Assembly: GCA_016207445.1 (NCBI GenBank)
Contig: JACQPS010000010.1
Location: 1-21,727 of the forward strand
Direction: 5' to 3'
Source of the DNA: Gemmatimonadota bacterium
Lineage (GTDB): Bacteria > Gemmatimonadota > Gemmatimonadetes > Longimicrobiales > RSA9
DNA: 21,727 nt
The first letter of the stretch is position 1; the number at the start of each line of letters is the position of its first letter. This document shows, in pieces, positions 6,089 to 14,790 of this stretch. A program made the translations under genes and the position numbers. The notes under the pieces are model-generated. The model had not been told where the DNA came from. It saw nothing but the letters and a program-made list of their open reading frames with translations, and made no database searches.

Positions 6089-7009
6089 TCACGGATGGAT
6101 ATCCTCGCTCGGCCCGAGCGCGCCCAGCTCCCGGAGCAGGTCGTCGGGAAAGCCCCAGAGCCGGACCTCCGGGTGCAGCACGATGCCGAGCTGATCGCGT
6201 ACGCGCCGTCGCGTTTCGAGCATCAGCTCCGTGATGTCCTCCGCCGTGGCTGCGCCGACATTGATGATGAAGTTCGTGTGGCGATCGCTGATCTGCGCGC
6301 CACCCCGTACTGCGCCGCGCATCCCGACCTCGTCGATGAGCTTCCATACCGAGTGGCCCGGAGGATTGGTCCAGACCGAGCCGCACGAGGGGTGATCGTA
6401 CGGCTGATTGCGCACCTTCTCATCGCGGTATTCCAGGTGCGCGCGCTCGATCCGCTTGCGATCGCCGGGCGCCGCGCGCAAGCGCGCCCGCAGGAAAAGC
6501 GTGCCCTCGGGCGCGTGCGTGTGGCGGTAACCCGGGTTCACATCGGCCGCTGTAACGCGCACGGTGGCCACCGTGCCGGGCAGCACCGCTTCGACCCAGT
6601 CCACGTGACTCCACACGCCCCACTCCTTCGTACCTGCGTTCATGGTGAGCGCGCCGCCCATCGTGCCGGGCACGGCCTCCAGAAGATGCCAGTCGCGCCG
6701 CGCCTCGCGGCGCGCCGCCTGAACCACCATGGGGATGGGAACGCCCGCGCCCGCAACGAAGGCATCCGTCTCGACCTCGAACTGTTTGAAGTCGCCCTCC
6801 AGAACCAGCACCGGCTGTCGCACGCCCTCATCGCTCACCAGCGTGTTGGCGCCGCCGCCGAGCACGAGGAAGCTCTCGCCGGCCAGCTCCGAGAGCGCCC
6901 GCCGCAGCTCCGCTTCGTTCCCCACGTCCGCCAGGCGCGGCGTCGGGCCACCGATGCGATAGCGCGTGCGCGGCGCGAGGCGCACGTTTTCCTGCCACAA
7001 TCTCGGCAT
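6089..7009 (-). CDS. murB: UDP-N-acetylenolpyruvoylglucosamine reductase MurB
   Basis: This FAD- and NADPH-dependent cytoplasmic enzyme reduces UDP-GlcNAc-enolpyruvate to UDP-MurNAc. The 306 residues contain the FAD-binding start YRIGGPTPRL, the flavin motif VLGGGANTLVSDEG, VPGTMGGALTMNAGT and the substrate-binding GYRHT. They also contain PSCGSVWTNP, whose serine is the expected proton donor, and the C-terminal catalytic glutamate in LHPEVRLWG. The compact length fits the shorter type II-like enzymes. The ATG at 7009 is supported by an in-frame TAA five codons upstream; no clear Shine-Dalgarno is visible. It follows murC after a 154-nt spacer filled by an inverted repeat, so its translation is not coupled to murC. 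MurC and MurB are separate proteins here, not fused. Confidence 0.96.
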   Translation of the reverse strand: MPRLWQENVRLAPRTRYRIGGPTPRLADVGNEAELRRALSELAGESFLVLGGGANTLVSDEGVRQPVLVLEGDFKQFEVETDAFVAGAGVPIPMVVQAARREARRDWHLLEAVPGTMGGALTMNAGTKEWGVWSHVDWVEAVLPGTVATVRVTAADVNPGYRHTHAPEGTLFLRARLRAAPGDRKRIERAHLEYRDEKVRNQPYDHPSCGSVWTNPPGHSVWKLIDEVGMRGAVRGGAQISDRHTNFIINVGAATAEDITELMLETRRRVRDQLGIVLHPEVRLWGFPDDLLRELGALGPSEDIHP

Positions 7010-7026
7010 ACACCAGCATTTTTATG

Positions 7027-7131
7027 TCACGCAGAGAACGCCGAGGAAACGGACGAGACACAGAGGACGAATTAAAATTTTCATTTCCGTTCTCCGCGCC
7101 TCTCTGTTCATCCGCTGCGATCTCCGCGTGA
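7027..7131. repeat. Imperfect inverted repeat in the murC-murB spacer
   Basis: The left end TCACGCAGAGAACGCCGAGG and the reverse complement of the right end (TCACGCGGAGATCGCAGCGG) match at about 80% over 21-22 nt. The centre contains an AT-rich palindrome (AAAATTTT at 7074-7081), striking in such GC-rich DNA. Internal ACAGAG units also recur in both arms. The element fills most of the 154-bp spacer, and no coding frame is convincing inside it. A related sequence (TCACCGCAGAGGCCGCTGAG) occurs at about 21262, suggesting a dispersed repeat family. Confidence 0.65.
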
Positions 7132-7163
7132 GATGGTTTTCGCCAGCATCGCGAGAGCGCGAG

Positions 7164-8573
7164 TCACCCCCCTGTCAGCCGGCCGAGTAACTCCCTCGCG
7201 ACCTCATCAATGTTGCCCGCCCCCATGGTCAAACAGACATCGCCCGGCCGGAGCTCCGCGGCCACTGCCTCGGCCAGGCCGTCGAGCGCAGCGTGATAGC
7301 GTACGTCGGGCGCTTTCGCCGCGGCCGCCGCGCGCACGATCAGCTCACCGGTCACGCCGGGGATCGGCGCCTCGCGCGCCGGATAGATGTCGCTCACCCA
7401 GGCCACGTCCGCGGCCGCGAGCGCGGCGCCGAACTCGTCCGCGAAGTCGCGCGTGCGGCTGTACAGGTGCGGCTGGAACACGGCCACGATGCGGCGGCCC
7501 GGAAAGGCGACGCGCGCGGCCGCCAGCGTCGCGCGGATCTCCGTCGGGTGATGCGCGTAATCGTCGATGACGACGATGTCGCGCGCGCGCCCGAGCTCCT
7601 GGAACCGCCGGGTCACGCCGCGAAAAGCCGCGAGCGCCGCCCGGGCATCCTCGAAGCTCGCGCCCGCGTCGCGCGCGGCCGCGAACGCCGCGAGCGCGTT
7701 TCTCACGTTGTGCGCGCCGGGGATGCTCAGCGCGAGCTCGCCGAGAACACGCCCGCGCTCCTCGACCCGGAACCGGCTCGCCGTCCCCTCCAGGGACACC
7801 GCCGTCGCCCGCAGCGCGGCAGCTCGATCGAGACCGTAGGCGAGCGTGCGAGGCCCGGACACGCTCGCGAGGATCCGCTTGGCGCCGGGATCATCCACAC
7901 ACGCCGTCACGAGGCCCTCCTCCGGCACGAGCGCGACGAACCGGCGGAACGATTCCTCGACGGCGGCGAGCGTGCCGTACACGTCCAGGTGATCCGCCTC
8001 GACGGTGGTCACCACGGCGACGCGCGGGCGCAGGGTGAGGAACGAACGATCGTACTCGTCGGCCTCCACCACGAAGAGGCGGTCCGAGCCGGAACGGAGA
8101 CCGCCGCCCCACTCGGCGACGCGGCCGCCCACGAACGCCGTGGGATCCAGCCCGGCGCGCACCAGGATGGTCGTGGTCATGGCTGTGGTGGTCGTCTTGC
8201 CGTGCGTGCCGGCGATCGCGAGCACCACGCCGCGGTTCACCAGTGCGCCCAGCGCCTGCGCGCGCTTCAGGACGGGGATGCCGCTGCGGCGCGCCGCCAC
8301 GAGCTCCGGGTGCTCGGCCGGGATGGCGGCCGTCGTCACCACGGCGACGGCACCGGCCACATGCGCCGGGTCGTGACCGCTGACGACGTCGGCGCCCGCG
8401 GCCTTCAGGGCCTCGCCGACCTCTCCGGGCCGCGTGTCGCAGCCGGTGGCGCGGCCGCCGGTGCGGAGCACCAGCTCGGCGAGCGCGGACATGCCGGCCC
8501 CCGCGATGCCCACGAAGTGCACGGGCCCGGTGCGCGCGAGGGCGAGCAGGTCGAGGTCCGGCGTCGCCGTCAT
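7164..8573 (-). CDS. murC: UDP-N-acetylmuramate--L-alanine ligase MurC
   Basis: This is the first Mur ligase; it adds L-alanine to UDP-MurNAc using ATP in the cytoplasm. The 469 residues show the N-terminal Rossmann motif HFVGIAGAGMSALAEL, the ATP-binding P-loop AIAGTHGKTTTT, the central-domain segment VVEADEYDRSFL and the MurC signature DDYAHHPTEI near the C-terminal domain. Length is normal. I chose the ATG at 8573, which overlaps the murG stop (ATGA); the frame remains open to 8705, but that part only shadows murG. The 4-bp overlap and the CCTCC complement just upstream (minus strand GGAGGG) support coupled translation. It is the last gene of the tightly overlapped block. Confidence 0.97.
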   Translation of the reverse strand: MTATPDLDLLALARTGPVHFVGIAGAGMSALAELVLRTGGRATGCDTRPGEVGEALKAAGADVVSGHDPAHVAGAVAVVTTAAIPAEHPELVAARRSGIPVLKRAQALGALVNRGVVLAIAGTHGKTTTTAMTTTILVRAGLDPTAFVGGRVAEWGGGLRSGSDRLFVVEADEYDRSFLTLRPRVAVVTTVEADHLDVYGTLAAVEESFRRFVALVPEEGLVTACVDDPGAKRILASVSGPRTLAYGLDRAAALRATAVSLEGTASRFRVEERGRVLGELALSIPGAHNVRNALAAFAAARDAGASFEDARAALAAFRGVTRRFQELGRARDIVVIDDYAHHPTEIRATLAAARVAFPGRRIVAVFQPHLYSRTRDFADEFGAALAAADVAWVSDIYPAREAPIPGVTGELIVRAAAAAKAPDVRYHAALDGLAEAVAAELRPGDVCLTMGAGNIDEVARELLGRLTGG

Positions 8574-9694
8574 CCCTCCTCCAGCAGGCGCACGAGACAG
8601 TGTGCGATCTCGCGGGCCGCGTCGGGGCGGCCGCGGGCGCGCGCGGCGACCGCCATGCGCTCCCGTCTCGCCGGGTCCAGCGCCAGCGCGCTCGCCTCGG
8701 CCCACAGTCGCTCAGCGAGCTCGGATTCCGGGAGGTGCACAGCGGCGCCGGCCGTGGCGAGAGCGCGCGCGTTGTGCGTCTGGTGGTCCGCGGCGGCGGT
8801 GGGCAGCGGGACGAGCACTGCGGGGACCCCCCAGGCCAGCAGCTCGGCCGTGCCCATGGCGCCGGCGCGCGAGATGGCCAGATCCGCCGCCCGGAGCGCG
8901 CGCGGCATCTCGTGGATGTAGTCTAGGACGCGCACCCAGTCGTCGACGCCGAGCGGCTCCAGCCGCTGGCGCACGGCCTGCAGGTGTCGCGGACCGGTAG
9001 CCCAGAGGAGCTGTAGGCCCGGCGCGCGGGCGAGCCGTCCGGTCGCGACGCCTTCCACGGCGGCCACCAGCGCGCGATTGATCGCGTCCGCACCCTGGCT
9101 CCCGCCCACGACCAGCATCACCACGCCGTCCGGCGAGAGGCCGAAGAACCGGCGGCATTCGTCCCGGTCCAGCCCCGGGTCCGGCGGGCGGATCGGGTTG
9201 CCCAGCGCGAACACCTCGGTGCGCGGCCCGGGCCGGATGCGCCGCCGCGCCTCCGGGAAGCCGAGGTGGACCTGTCGCGCCCACCGGCTCAGCCAGCGCG
9301 TGGTCAGTCCCGGGTAGGAGTTTTGCTCCTGCACCGCGACCGGGACGCGCCGTGCCAGCGCGAACGCGCACGCCGGCCCGCTCGCGTAACCGCCCGTGCC
9401 GACCACGAGCCCCGGCCGGAAGCGGCGGAAGAGACGGGCGAGGCCGATCGTGCCCAGCAGCGCCGAGGAGGCGAGCCGCCAGTTGCGCCATACCCGCGAC
9501 CGGTACAGCGGCTCGAACGGCAAGAGCGTGTGCGGCACGCGCTCATCCGGCAGCACGCGCGCTTCGACCCCGCGTTCGGCGCCCACGAAGTGCGCCTCGA
9601 CCGCCGGGCGCTCCGCCCTCAAGGCCGCCGCAAGCGCGAGCGCCGGGTACAGGTGCCCACCCGTGCCGCCGCCGGCGAACAGGACCCGGCTCAC
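8570..9694 (-). CDS. murG: UDP-GlcNAc:lipid I transferase MurG
   Basis: This peripheral membrane glycosyltransferase (GT28, GT-B fold) converts lipid I to lipid II on the cytoplasmic face. The 374 residues start VSRVLFAGGGTGGHLYPALA, containing the lipid I/phosphate-binding G-loop GGGTGGH. QEQNSYPG, the second G-loop VVGGSQGADAIN and the UDP-GlcNAc site ISRAGAMGTAELLAWGVP follow, then PLPTAAADHQTHNA. I chose the GTG at 9694, whose GTGA overlaps the ftsW stop; this start puts the conserved G-loop about seven residues from the N-terminus, as expected. The frame is open far upstream only because it shadows ftsW. Confidence 0.97.
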   Translation of the reverse strand: MSRVLFAGGGTGGHLYPALALAAALRAERPAVEAHFVGAERGVEARVLPDERVPHTLLPFEPLYRSRVWRNWRLASSALLGTIGLARLFRRFRPGLVVGTGGYASGPACAFALARRVPVAVQEQNSYPGLTTRWLSRWARQVHLGFPEARRRIRPGPRTEVFALGNPIRPPDPGLDRDECRRFFGLSPDGVVMLVVGGSQGADAINRALVAAVEGVATGRLARAPGLQLLWATGPRHLQAVRQRLEPLGVDDWVRVLDYIHEMPRALRAADLAISRAGAMGTAELLAWGVPAVLVPLPTAAADHQTHNARALATAGAAVHLPESELAERLWAEASALALDPARRERMAVAARARGRPDAAREIAHCLVRLLEEG

Positions 9695-10887
9695 GCGCGA
9701 CTCCGGTCCGCGGCGTGTGCCACGCTCATCAGCACCCCCACCGAGGCAAGGCACGCGAGCAGGCTCGAGCGCCCGTAGGACAGAAATGGCAGCGTCACTC
9801 CCGTGGTCGGCAGCAGCGCCATGTTCACCGCCATGTGCAGCAGCGCCTGCACCACGATCAGATTCGTCAATCCCACGGCGAGCAGGAAGCCGAACCGATC
9901 GGGCGCGTGCCGCGCGATGCGGTAGCCGACCAGCGCGAACGCGCCGTAAAGCAGCACCAGCGCGGCCGCGCCCGCGAAGCCCCACTCCTCGCCGATCATC
10001 GCGAACAGGAAGTCGGTGTGCGGCTCGGGCAGAAAACCGAATTTCTGCTGTCCCTGGCCGAACCCGCGCCCGAAGACGCCGCCGCTGCCCAGCGAGATGA
10101 GCGACTGGTTGATCTGGTAGCTCGTGCCGGCCGCATCGTGCGACGGGTCCACGAACGCGAGCACACGCCGCAGCCGGTACGCGACCGACTCGACCTGCGA
10201 CCAGAGCAACGGCAGCCCCACCACGCCCAGCAACAGAAAGTGACCGATGCGCGCGCCCCCGGCGAAGACGACCAGGGCGGCGAGTAGCAGCACGAGCAGC
10301 GCCGCCGACAGGTTCGGCTCCAGAAAGATCAGCAGCACCACGAAGCCCCAGATCACCAGGAACGGCAGCAGCCCCTGGCTCAGGCTGGGCAGCAGCTCCT
10401 GCTTCTTAACGGCCAGCGCGGCGGTCCACAGGATGAGCGCGACCTTGGCCAGCTCCGACGGCTGGAGATTGACCGGTCCGACCACCAGCCAGCGCCGCCC
10501 CCCGTTCACCTCCGGTGCGATCGCCTCCGTGCCCGGCAGCACCACGACCAGGAGCAGGAGCATCACCGCGCCCAGGAACGGCCAGGCCAGTCCCCGCAGC
10601 CACGCGTAATCCAGCCGCGCCAGCACGATCAAGGTGGCGATTCCCGCGAGCCCGCCCAGCGCCTGCCGCACCACGAAGTGGTAGTCGGGCAGCCCGCGCG
10701 TCTGCGCCAGCACGGCGCTCGCGCTGTACACCATCACGAGTCCCAGGGAGAACAGCACCAGGGCCAGGACCAGCAGCGCCGAACCCTCCCAGCCCACCCC
10801 CAGGCGCGAGAACGAGCTCGCGCGGCCCCCCCTCGGCCGTGCCAGCACTTCCTGGCTCGCCACCCGCGCCTCCCGCTCAGCCCGCAC
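9691..10887 (-). CDS. ftsW: Septal peptidoglycan glycosyltransferase FtsW (SEDS)
   Basis: This polytopic SEDS-family polymerase of lipid II works with FtsI at the septum. The 398 residues have a basic cytoplasmic N-terminus of about 35 residues and then roughly ten hydrophobic segments. Typical SEDS motifs are present: GLVMVYSAS, NLQPSELAK, FLEPNLSAA, the large extracellular loop with SLGSGGVFGRGFGQGQQK, and PEPHTDFLFAMIGEEWGF. The conserved ending is LPTTGVTLPFLSYGRSSLL. In that motif the usual SYGGSS reads SYGRSS, a small departure. The GTG start at 10887 follows GGGAGG and gives an 11-bp overlap with murD. It lies between murD and murG as in classical dcw clusters. Confidence 0.96.
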   Translation of the reverse strand: MRAEREARVASQEVLARPRGGRASSFSRLGVGWEGSALLVLALVLFSLGLVMVYSASAVLAQTRGLPDYHFVVRQALGGLAGIATLIVLARLDYAWLRGLAWPFLGAVMLLLLVVVLPGTEAIAPEVNGGRRWLVVGPVNLQPSELAKVALILWTAALAVKKQELLPSLSQGLLPFLVIWGFVVLLIFLEPNLSAALLVLLLAALVVFAGGARIGHFLLLGVVGLPLLWSQVESVAYRLRRVLAFVDPSHDAAGTSYQINQSLISLGSGGVFGRGFGQGQQKFGFLPEPHTDFLFAMIGEEWGFAGAAALVLLYGAFALVGYRIARHAPDRFGFLLAVGLTNLIVVQALLHMAVNMALLPTTGVTLPFLSYGRSSLLACLASVGVLMSVAHAADRSRA

Positions 10888-12259
10888 TTGCCCCCTCCCG
10901 CCCGGCCTGCGCCAGCTCCCGGAAACGCTCTCCTCGCTCCTCGGCGTCGCGGAACATGTCGAAGCTCGCGCACGCGGGCGACAGCAGCACCGCGTCCCCC
11001 GGCCCGGCCAGTCCCGCCGCTCGGCTCACCACCTCGGCGAAGGCACCGTCCACCCGGATCACGGGCACGTGCTCCCGGAGCTGCGCCTCCACCAACGGCC
11101 CGGCTTCCCCGTACGCTACCACCGCGCGCACGTGCTCCCGAAGCTCCGGCAACAGAGCCGTGTACGGCTCCGGCTCGCCCTTCTGCCGGCCGCCCAGGAG
11201 CAGGACCGTGGGGCGGGTCATACTCTGCAGCGCCACGCGCGTGGAGGCCATGTTCGTGGCCTTGGAGTCGTTGATCCAGAGCACGCCCCGTCGCTCGGCC
11301 ACGGTCTCCAGACGGTGCGGCAGCGGACGGAAGCTGCGCAGCCCGGCGCGCGCCGCGTCCACCGCAGCACCGGCGCCCAGGGCGGCGAGCGCTGCGGCCA
11401 GGGCATTGGCGCGGTTGTGCTCTCCCAGCAGCCGCAGCTCGTCGGCACGCAGCAGCGGGATCACGCCCTGTTCCAGGCGGAGCACGAGCTCCCCGCGCGC
11501 GTCGACCGAGCCACCGTGCTCCGACGCCCCCGGCTCGCTGCGAACCCGGAAGAAGTAGCGGCGGCCAGGGGCGGCGCCGGGGAGCGCCATCGCCGCGGCA
11601 TCTTCTCCGTTCAACACCCACAGGTTCTCGAGGGTCGCGTTGGCGAACAGGCGGGCCTTGTCGGCGTAGTACGCCGCGACCGAGGGGTACCGGTCGAGGT
11701 GATCGGGCGAGAGATTCGTCAGCACGCCGATGCGGGGCGCGAACGTGTCGACGTCCGCGAGCTGGAAGGAGCTGGCCTCGACGACCACCCAATCGGGCGG
11801 GACGGGGCGGCGCGCGATCTCGGAGAGGGCCAGGCCGATGTTGCCGGCGGCCGGGGCATCGAGACCGGCGCTCTGGAGCAGGTGCGCGGTCAGGGCGGTG
11901 GTGGTGCTCTTGCCCTTGGTGCCGGTCACGGCGATCACGGGCGCGCGCAGATGCCGGAACGCGAACTCGAGCTCGGAGACGCGCGGGCGACGTCGCACCT
12001 GCGGGTCCTGGAGCGCCGGCGCGCCGGGCGGAATGCCCGGGCTCACCACGATCAGGTCGCAGCGGGCGAGGCGCTCGAGGTCGTGACGCCCCAGCTCGGC
12101 TTCGCCGCCGGCGCGGCGCACGGCTTCCGCGGCCGCGCGCAGCTCGACGTCGTCTCCGGCATCCGAGGCGTAGACGCGGTGCCCCGCGGCCAGCGCCAGT
12201 TCGGCCGCTGCGCGCCCGCTGCGCGCGAGTCCCAGGATGCCGATCCGCTGCGCGCTCAT
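10877..12259 (-). CDS. murD: UDP-N-acetylmuramoyl-L-alanine--D-glutamate ligase MurD
   Basis: This cytoplasmic ATP-dependent ligase adds D-glutamate to UDP-MurNAc-L-Ala. The 460 residues contain the N-terminal uridine-binding fold RIGILGLARSGRAAAELA and the P-loop AVTGTKGKSTTTALTA. They also contain NLSPDHLDRYPSVAAYYADK, the domain-boundary motif WINDSKATN, LLGGRQKGE and the C-terminal signature LLSPACASFDMF. The ATG at 12259 overlaps the mraY TGA (ATGA). The gene is full length with all expected catalytic motifs, and it ends 11 bp inside ftsW. Confidence 0.97.
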   Translation of the reverse strand: MSAQRIGILGLARSGRAAAELALAAGHRVYASDAGDDVELRAAAEAVRRAGGEAELGRHDLERLARCDLIVVSPGIPPGAPALQDPQVRRRPRVSELEFAFRHLRAPVIAVTGTKGKSTTTALTAHLLQSAGLDAPAAGNIGLALSEIARRPVPPDWVVVEASSFQLADVDTFAPRIGVLTNLSPDHLDRYPSVAAYYADKARLFANATLENLWVLNGEDAAAMALPGAAPGRRYFFRVRSEPGASEHGGSVDARGELVLRLEQGVIPLLRADELRLLGEHNRANALAAALAALGAGAAVDAARAGLRSFRPLPHRLETVAERRGVLWINDSKATNMASTRVALQSMTRPTVLLLGGRQKGEPEPYTALLPELREHVRAVVAYGEAGPLVEAQLREHVPVIRVDGAFAEVVSRAAGLAGPGDAVLLSPACASFDMFRDAEERGERFRELAQAGREGASAG

Positions 12260-13362
12260 CGGATCTTCAGGCTCCCGAAAGCGATGAGGGCGAACAGGAT
12301 CCCCAGAATCCAGAAGCGGATGATGACCTTGCTCTCCGGCCACCCCGCCTTCTCGAAGTGGTGGTGCAGCGGTGCCATGCGGAAGACCCGCTCGCCCCGC
12401 CCCGTGCGCCGGGCCGTGTACTTGAAGTAGCCGACCTGAATGATGACCGAGAGCGCCTCCAGCACGAAGACGCCGCCGGCGATGACCAGCAGGAATTCAG
12501 CCTTCAGCATGAGCGCGACCGCGCCGATCGCGCCGCCCAGCGCGAGCGAGCCGGTGTCTCCCATGAACACCTCGGCCGGGTGCGCGTTGAACCACAGGAA
12601 GCCGAGCGCCGCGCCCCCCAGGGCCATGCAGAAGATCGACAACTCCCCGGATCCCGGCAGATAGAACAGGCCCAGGTAAACGGAGGTGTCGACGCGGCCG
12701 ATCACGTAGGCGAACACGGCGAAGGTGCCGGCCACGATCCCGGCCAGCCCCGCGGCCAGCCCGTCCAGACCGTCGGTGAGGTTAACCGCGTTCGAGCTGC
12801 CTGCCAGCACGATCATGATCCAGGGGATGAAGACCGGTCCCCAGATCTCCAGGTGGAAGTCCGCGAGGAACGGCACGCTCGTCCAGTTGTGCGGCACCGG
12901 GCTGAGCGGGAAGAAGATCAGGAACGCACCCAACACGAGGCCGAGCACACCCTGCCCGATCAGCTTGTAGCGGCCGACCAGCCCTTCCGTCCGCCGACGC
13001 ACGACCTTCAGGTAATCGTCCAGGAACCCGAGCACTCCCAACCACATCAGCACGATGAGCGCGACGATCACGTAGACGTTCGTGAGCGGCGCCCACAGCA
13101 GCGTCGCGGCCACCGTCGCCACCAGAATCAGCACGCCGCCCATGGTGGGCGTGCCCGCCTTGCCGAGATGGTCCTCCGGTCCTTCCGCCCGCACCACCTG
13201 CCCGACGCGCAGGGTGCGCAGCCAGCGGATGATCACGGGCCCCAGCACGAAGGAAAGGATGAGCGACGTAATGATCGCGCCCGCCGCCCGGAACGTGATG
13301 TAGCGGAACAGGTTGAAGATGATGTGCTCGTCCGAGAGCGGGGTCAGGAGGTGGTAGAGCAC
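12256..13362 (-). CDS. mraY: Phospho-MurNAc-pentapeptide transferase MraY
   Basis: This integral membrane enzyme transfers phospho-MurNAc-pentapeptide to undecaprenyl phosphate, making lipid I. The 368 residues form about ten membrane segments. The hallmark motifs are present: GTPTMGG, the aspartate pair in GFLDDYLK, NAVNLTDGLDGLAAG, FMGDTGSLALGG and the histidine-rich APLHHHFEKAGWPE loop. The gene starts with GTG at 13362, 3 nt beyond the murF stop, behind an excellent Shine-Dalgarno. Its length and gene order are fully typical. Confidence 0.98.
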   Translation of the reverse strand: MLYHLLTPLSDEHIIFNLFRYITFRAAGAIITSLILSFVLGPVIIRWLRTLRVGQVVRAEGPEDHLGKAGTPTMGGVLILVATVAATLLWAPLTNVYVIVALIVLMWLGVLGFLDDYLKVVRRRTEGLVGRYKLIGQGVLGLVLGAFLIFFPLSPVPHNWTSVPFLADFHLEIWGPVFIPWIMIVLAGSSNAVNLTDGLDGLAAGLAGIVAGTFAVFAYVIGRVDTSVYLGLFYLPGSGELSIFCMALGGAALGFLWFNAHPAEVFMGDTGSLALGGAIGAVALMLKAEFLLVIAGGVFVLEALSVIIQVGYFKYTARRTGRGERVFRMAPLHHHFEKAGWPESKVIIRFWILGILFALIAFGSLKIR

Positions 13363-13365
13363 GCT

Positions 13366-14790
13366 CTATCTCCTCCTGCCGTTGCCGCGGCGCGCGCGCG
13401 CCGGCCGCGACACGACGGCGGGGCCGAAGCGTTCCTCGAATTTCGGTAGCAGCCGCTCGAGCGCCACGCCGCGCGAGCCTTTCAGCAGCACGATCTCGTC
13501 GCCGCGCAGCCGCCGCGACAGCGGGCCGTACGCGGCGAGCGGGTCGTCCTCGCGCATGAGTCGGTCGCCCAGACGCTCCGCCAGCGCATCGAAGGCCGGC
13601 ACGAACTCTCCCGTCGCGACGATGAGATCGAGATCCTGGGCCGCGATCGCCTCGGCCGCGCGCCGGTGCAGCTCGGCGCTGTGCGCGCCCAGCTCGCGCA
13701 TGGTGCCCAGCACCAGGACGCGGCCGCCCCCGCGCGGCAGCGACACCAGCAGCTCCACCGCCGCCGCGAGGCTCTCCGGATTCGAGTTGTAGCAGTCGGC
13801 GATGACCCGCAGCCGGCCGTAGTAGCGCGCCTCCGTGCGCAGCTTCGCCGGTTCCAGCTTGGCCAGCGCCGCGACCGCCGCGTCCGGTCGCACGCCCCAC
13901 GCGCGCCCGAGGCCGAGCGCGAGCAACGCGTTGCGCGCGTGGGGCCGGCCGCGGAACGCGAGCCGCACCACGCGGCCGGCCCAGCGGAAGCGGACGCGTC
14001 CCTCCGGGTCCAGGCGCACATCCTCGCCCCGAACCTCCGCATCCGCCCGCTCGCTCCACCCGGCCACCTGCACGCGTCGGGTGAGCGTGCGGGCGCGACG
14101 CGCCAGCTCGGGCGGTTCGTCCGCCACCAGCGCGAGCCCGTCTTCGGGCAGCACGCTCAAGAGCGACGTCTTCTCGCGCAGCACGCCCTCGAGATCGCCG
14201 AGGCCCTCCAGGTGCCCCTGCGCCACACTGGTGATGATCGCCGCGTCCGGTTCGACGATGCCGGCCAGGCGCGCGATCTCGCCCGGCGCATTCGTGCCCA
14301 CTTCCACGATCAGCGCCTCCACGTCCGGTGGCGCGCTCAGGATCGTGAGCGGTGTGCCGACCAGGTTGTTCAGGTTGCCCGTGGTCGCGTGCGTGCGGTA
14401 GCGCGTGGCGAGCACGACACGCGCCATGTCCTTGGTGGCCGTCTTCCCGTTCGTGCCGGTCACGGCACATACGCGTGCCGCCAGGTTGCGGCGCCGGTAA
14501 CGGGCGAGCAGCCCGAGCGCGGTGAGCGTGTCCGCCACGCGGTAATAGACGAGCCCCTCCGGCGCGTTCTGCGGCAGCCGCTCGACCACCGCGCCGCGGG
14601 CGCCGCGGGCGGCGGCGTCGCCCAGGAAGTCGTGCGCGTCGAAGCGCTCGCCTCGCAGCGCCACGAACAGCGCGCCCGGCCCGAGCGTGCGCGTGTCGGT
14701 GCCCACCTCGTTGTAGGCGACGCCGGCGGCGGAAGCTTCCGGGCCGAGCCCCAGCGCGCTGCGCACCGCGGGGTCCGTCCAGCGCTTCAC
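13366..14790 (-). CDS. murF: UDP-MurNAc-tripeptide--D-Ala-D-Ala ligase MurF
   Basis: This cytoplasmic ligase adds D-Ala-D-Ala to complete the UDP-MurNAc-pentapeptide. The 474 residues show the N-terminal segment GTDTRTLGPGALFVALRGER, the P-loop AVTGTNGKTATKDMA, NLNNLVGTPLTIL and IVEVGTNAPGEIA. They also show the C-terminal ligase motifs DCYNSNPESL and LLKGSRGVALERLL, and the protein ends in a basic tail. The GTG at 14790, giving a GTGA overlap with murE, is preferred because VKRWTDPAVRSALG is a typical MurF opening. The preceding 11 codons of open frame shadow murE. No ddl gene is present nearby, so its D-Ala-D-Ala substrate must be made by a ligase encoded elsewhere. Confidence 0.96.
   Translation of the reverse strand: MKRWTDPAVRSALGLGPEASAAGVAYNEVGTDTRTLGPGALFVALRGERFDAHDFLGDAAARGARGAVVERLPQNAPEGLVYYRVADTLTALGLLARYRRRNLAARVCAVTGTNGKTATKDMARVVLATRYRTHATTGNLNNLVGTPLTILSAPPDVEALIVEVGTNAPGEIARLAGIVEPDAAIITSVAQGHLEGLGDLEGVLREKTSLLSVLPEDGLALVADEPPELARRARTLTRRVQVAGWSERADAEVRGEDVRLDPEGRVRFRWAGRVVRLAFRGRPHARNALLALGLGRAWGVRPDAAVAALAKLEPAKLRTEARYYGRLRVIADCYNSNPESLAAAVELLVSLPRGGGRVLVLGTMRELGAHSAELHRRAAEAIAAQDLDLIVATGEFVPAFDALAERLGDRLMREDDPLAAYGPLSRRLRGDEIVLLKGSRGVALERLLPKFEERFGPAVVSRPARARRGNGRRR
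13369..13377 (-). promoter_or_regulatory. Shine-Dalgarno of mraY inside the murF 3' end
   Basis: AGGAGGAGA on the minus strand is a near-perfect anti-16S match, 6 nt before the GTG start of mraY. The murF TAG stop lies in the spacer. It decides the GTG start and indicates that mraY initiates on its own as well as by coupling. Confidence 0.75.
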
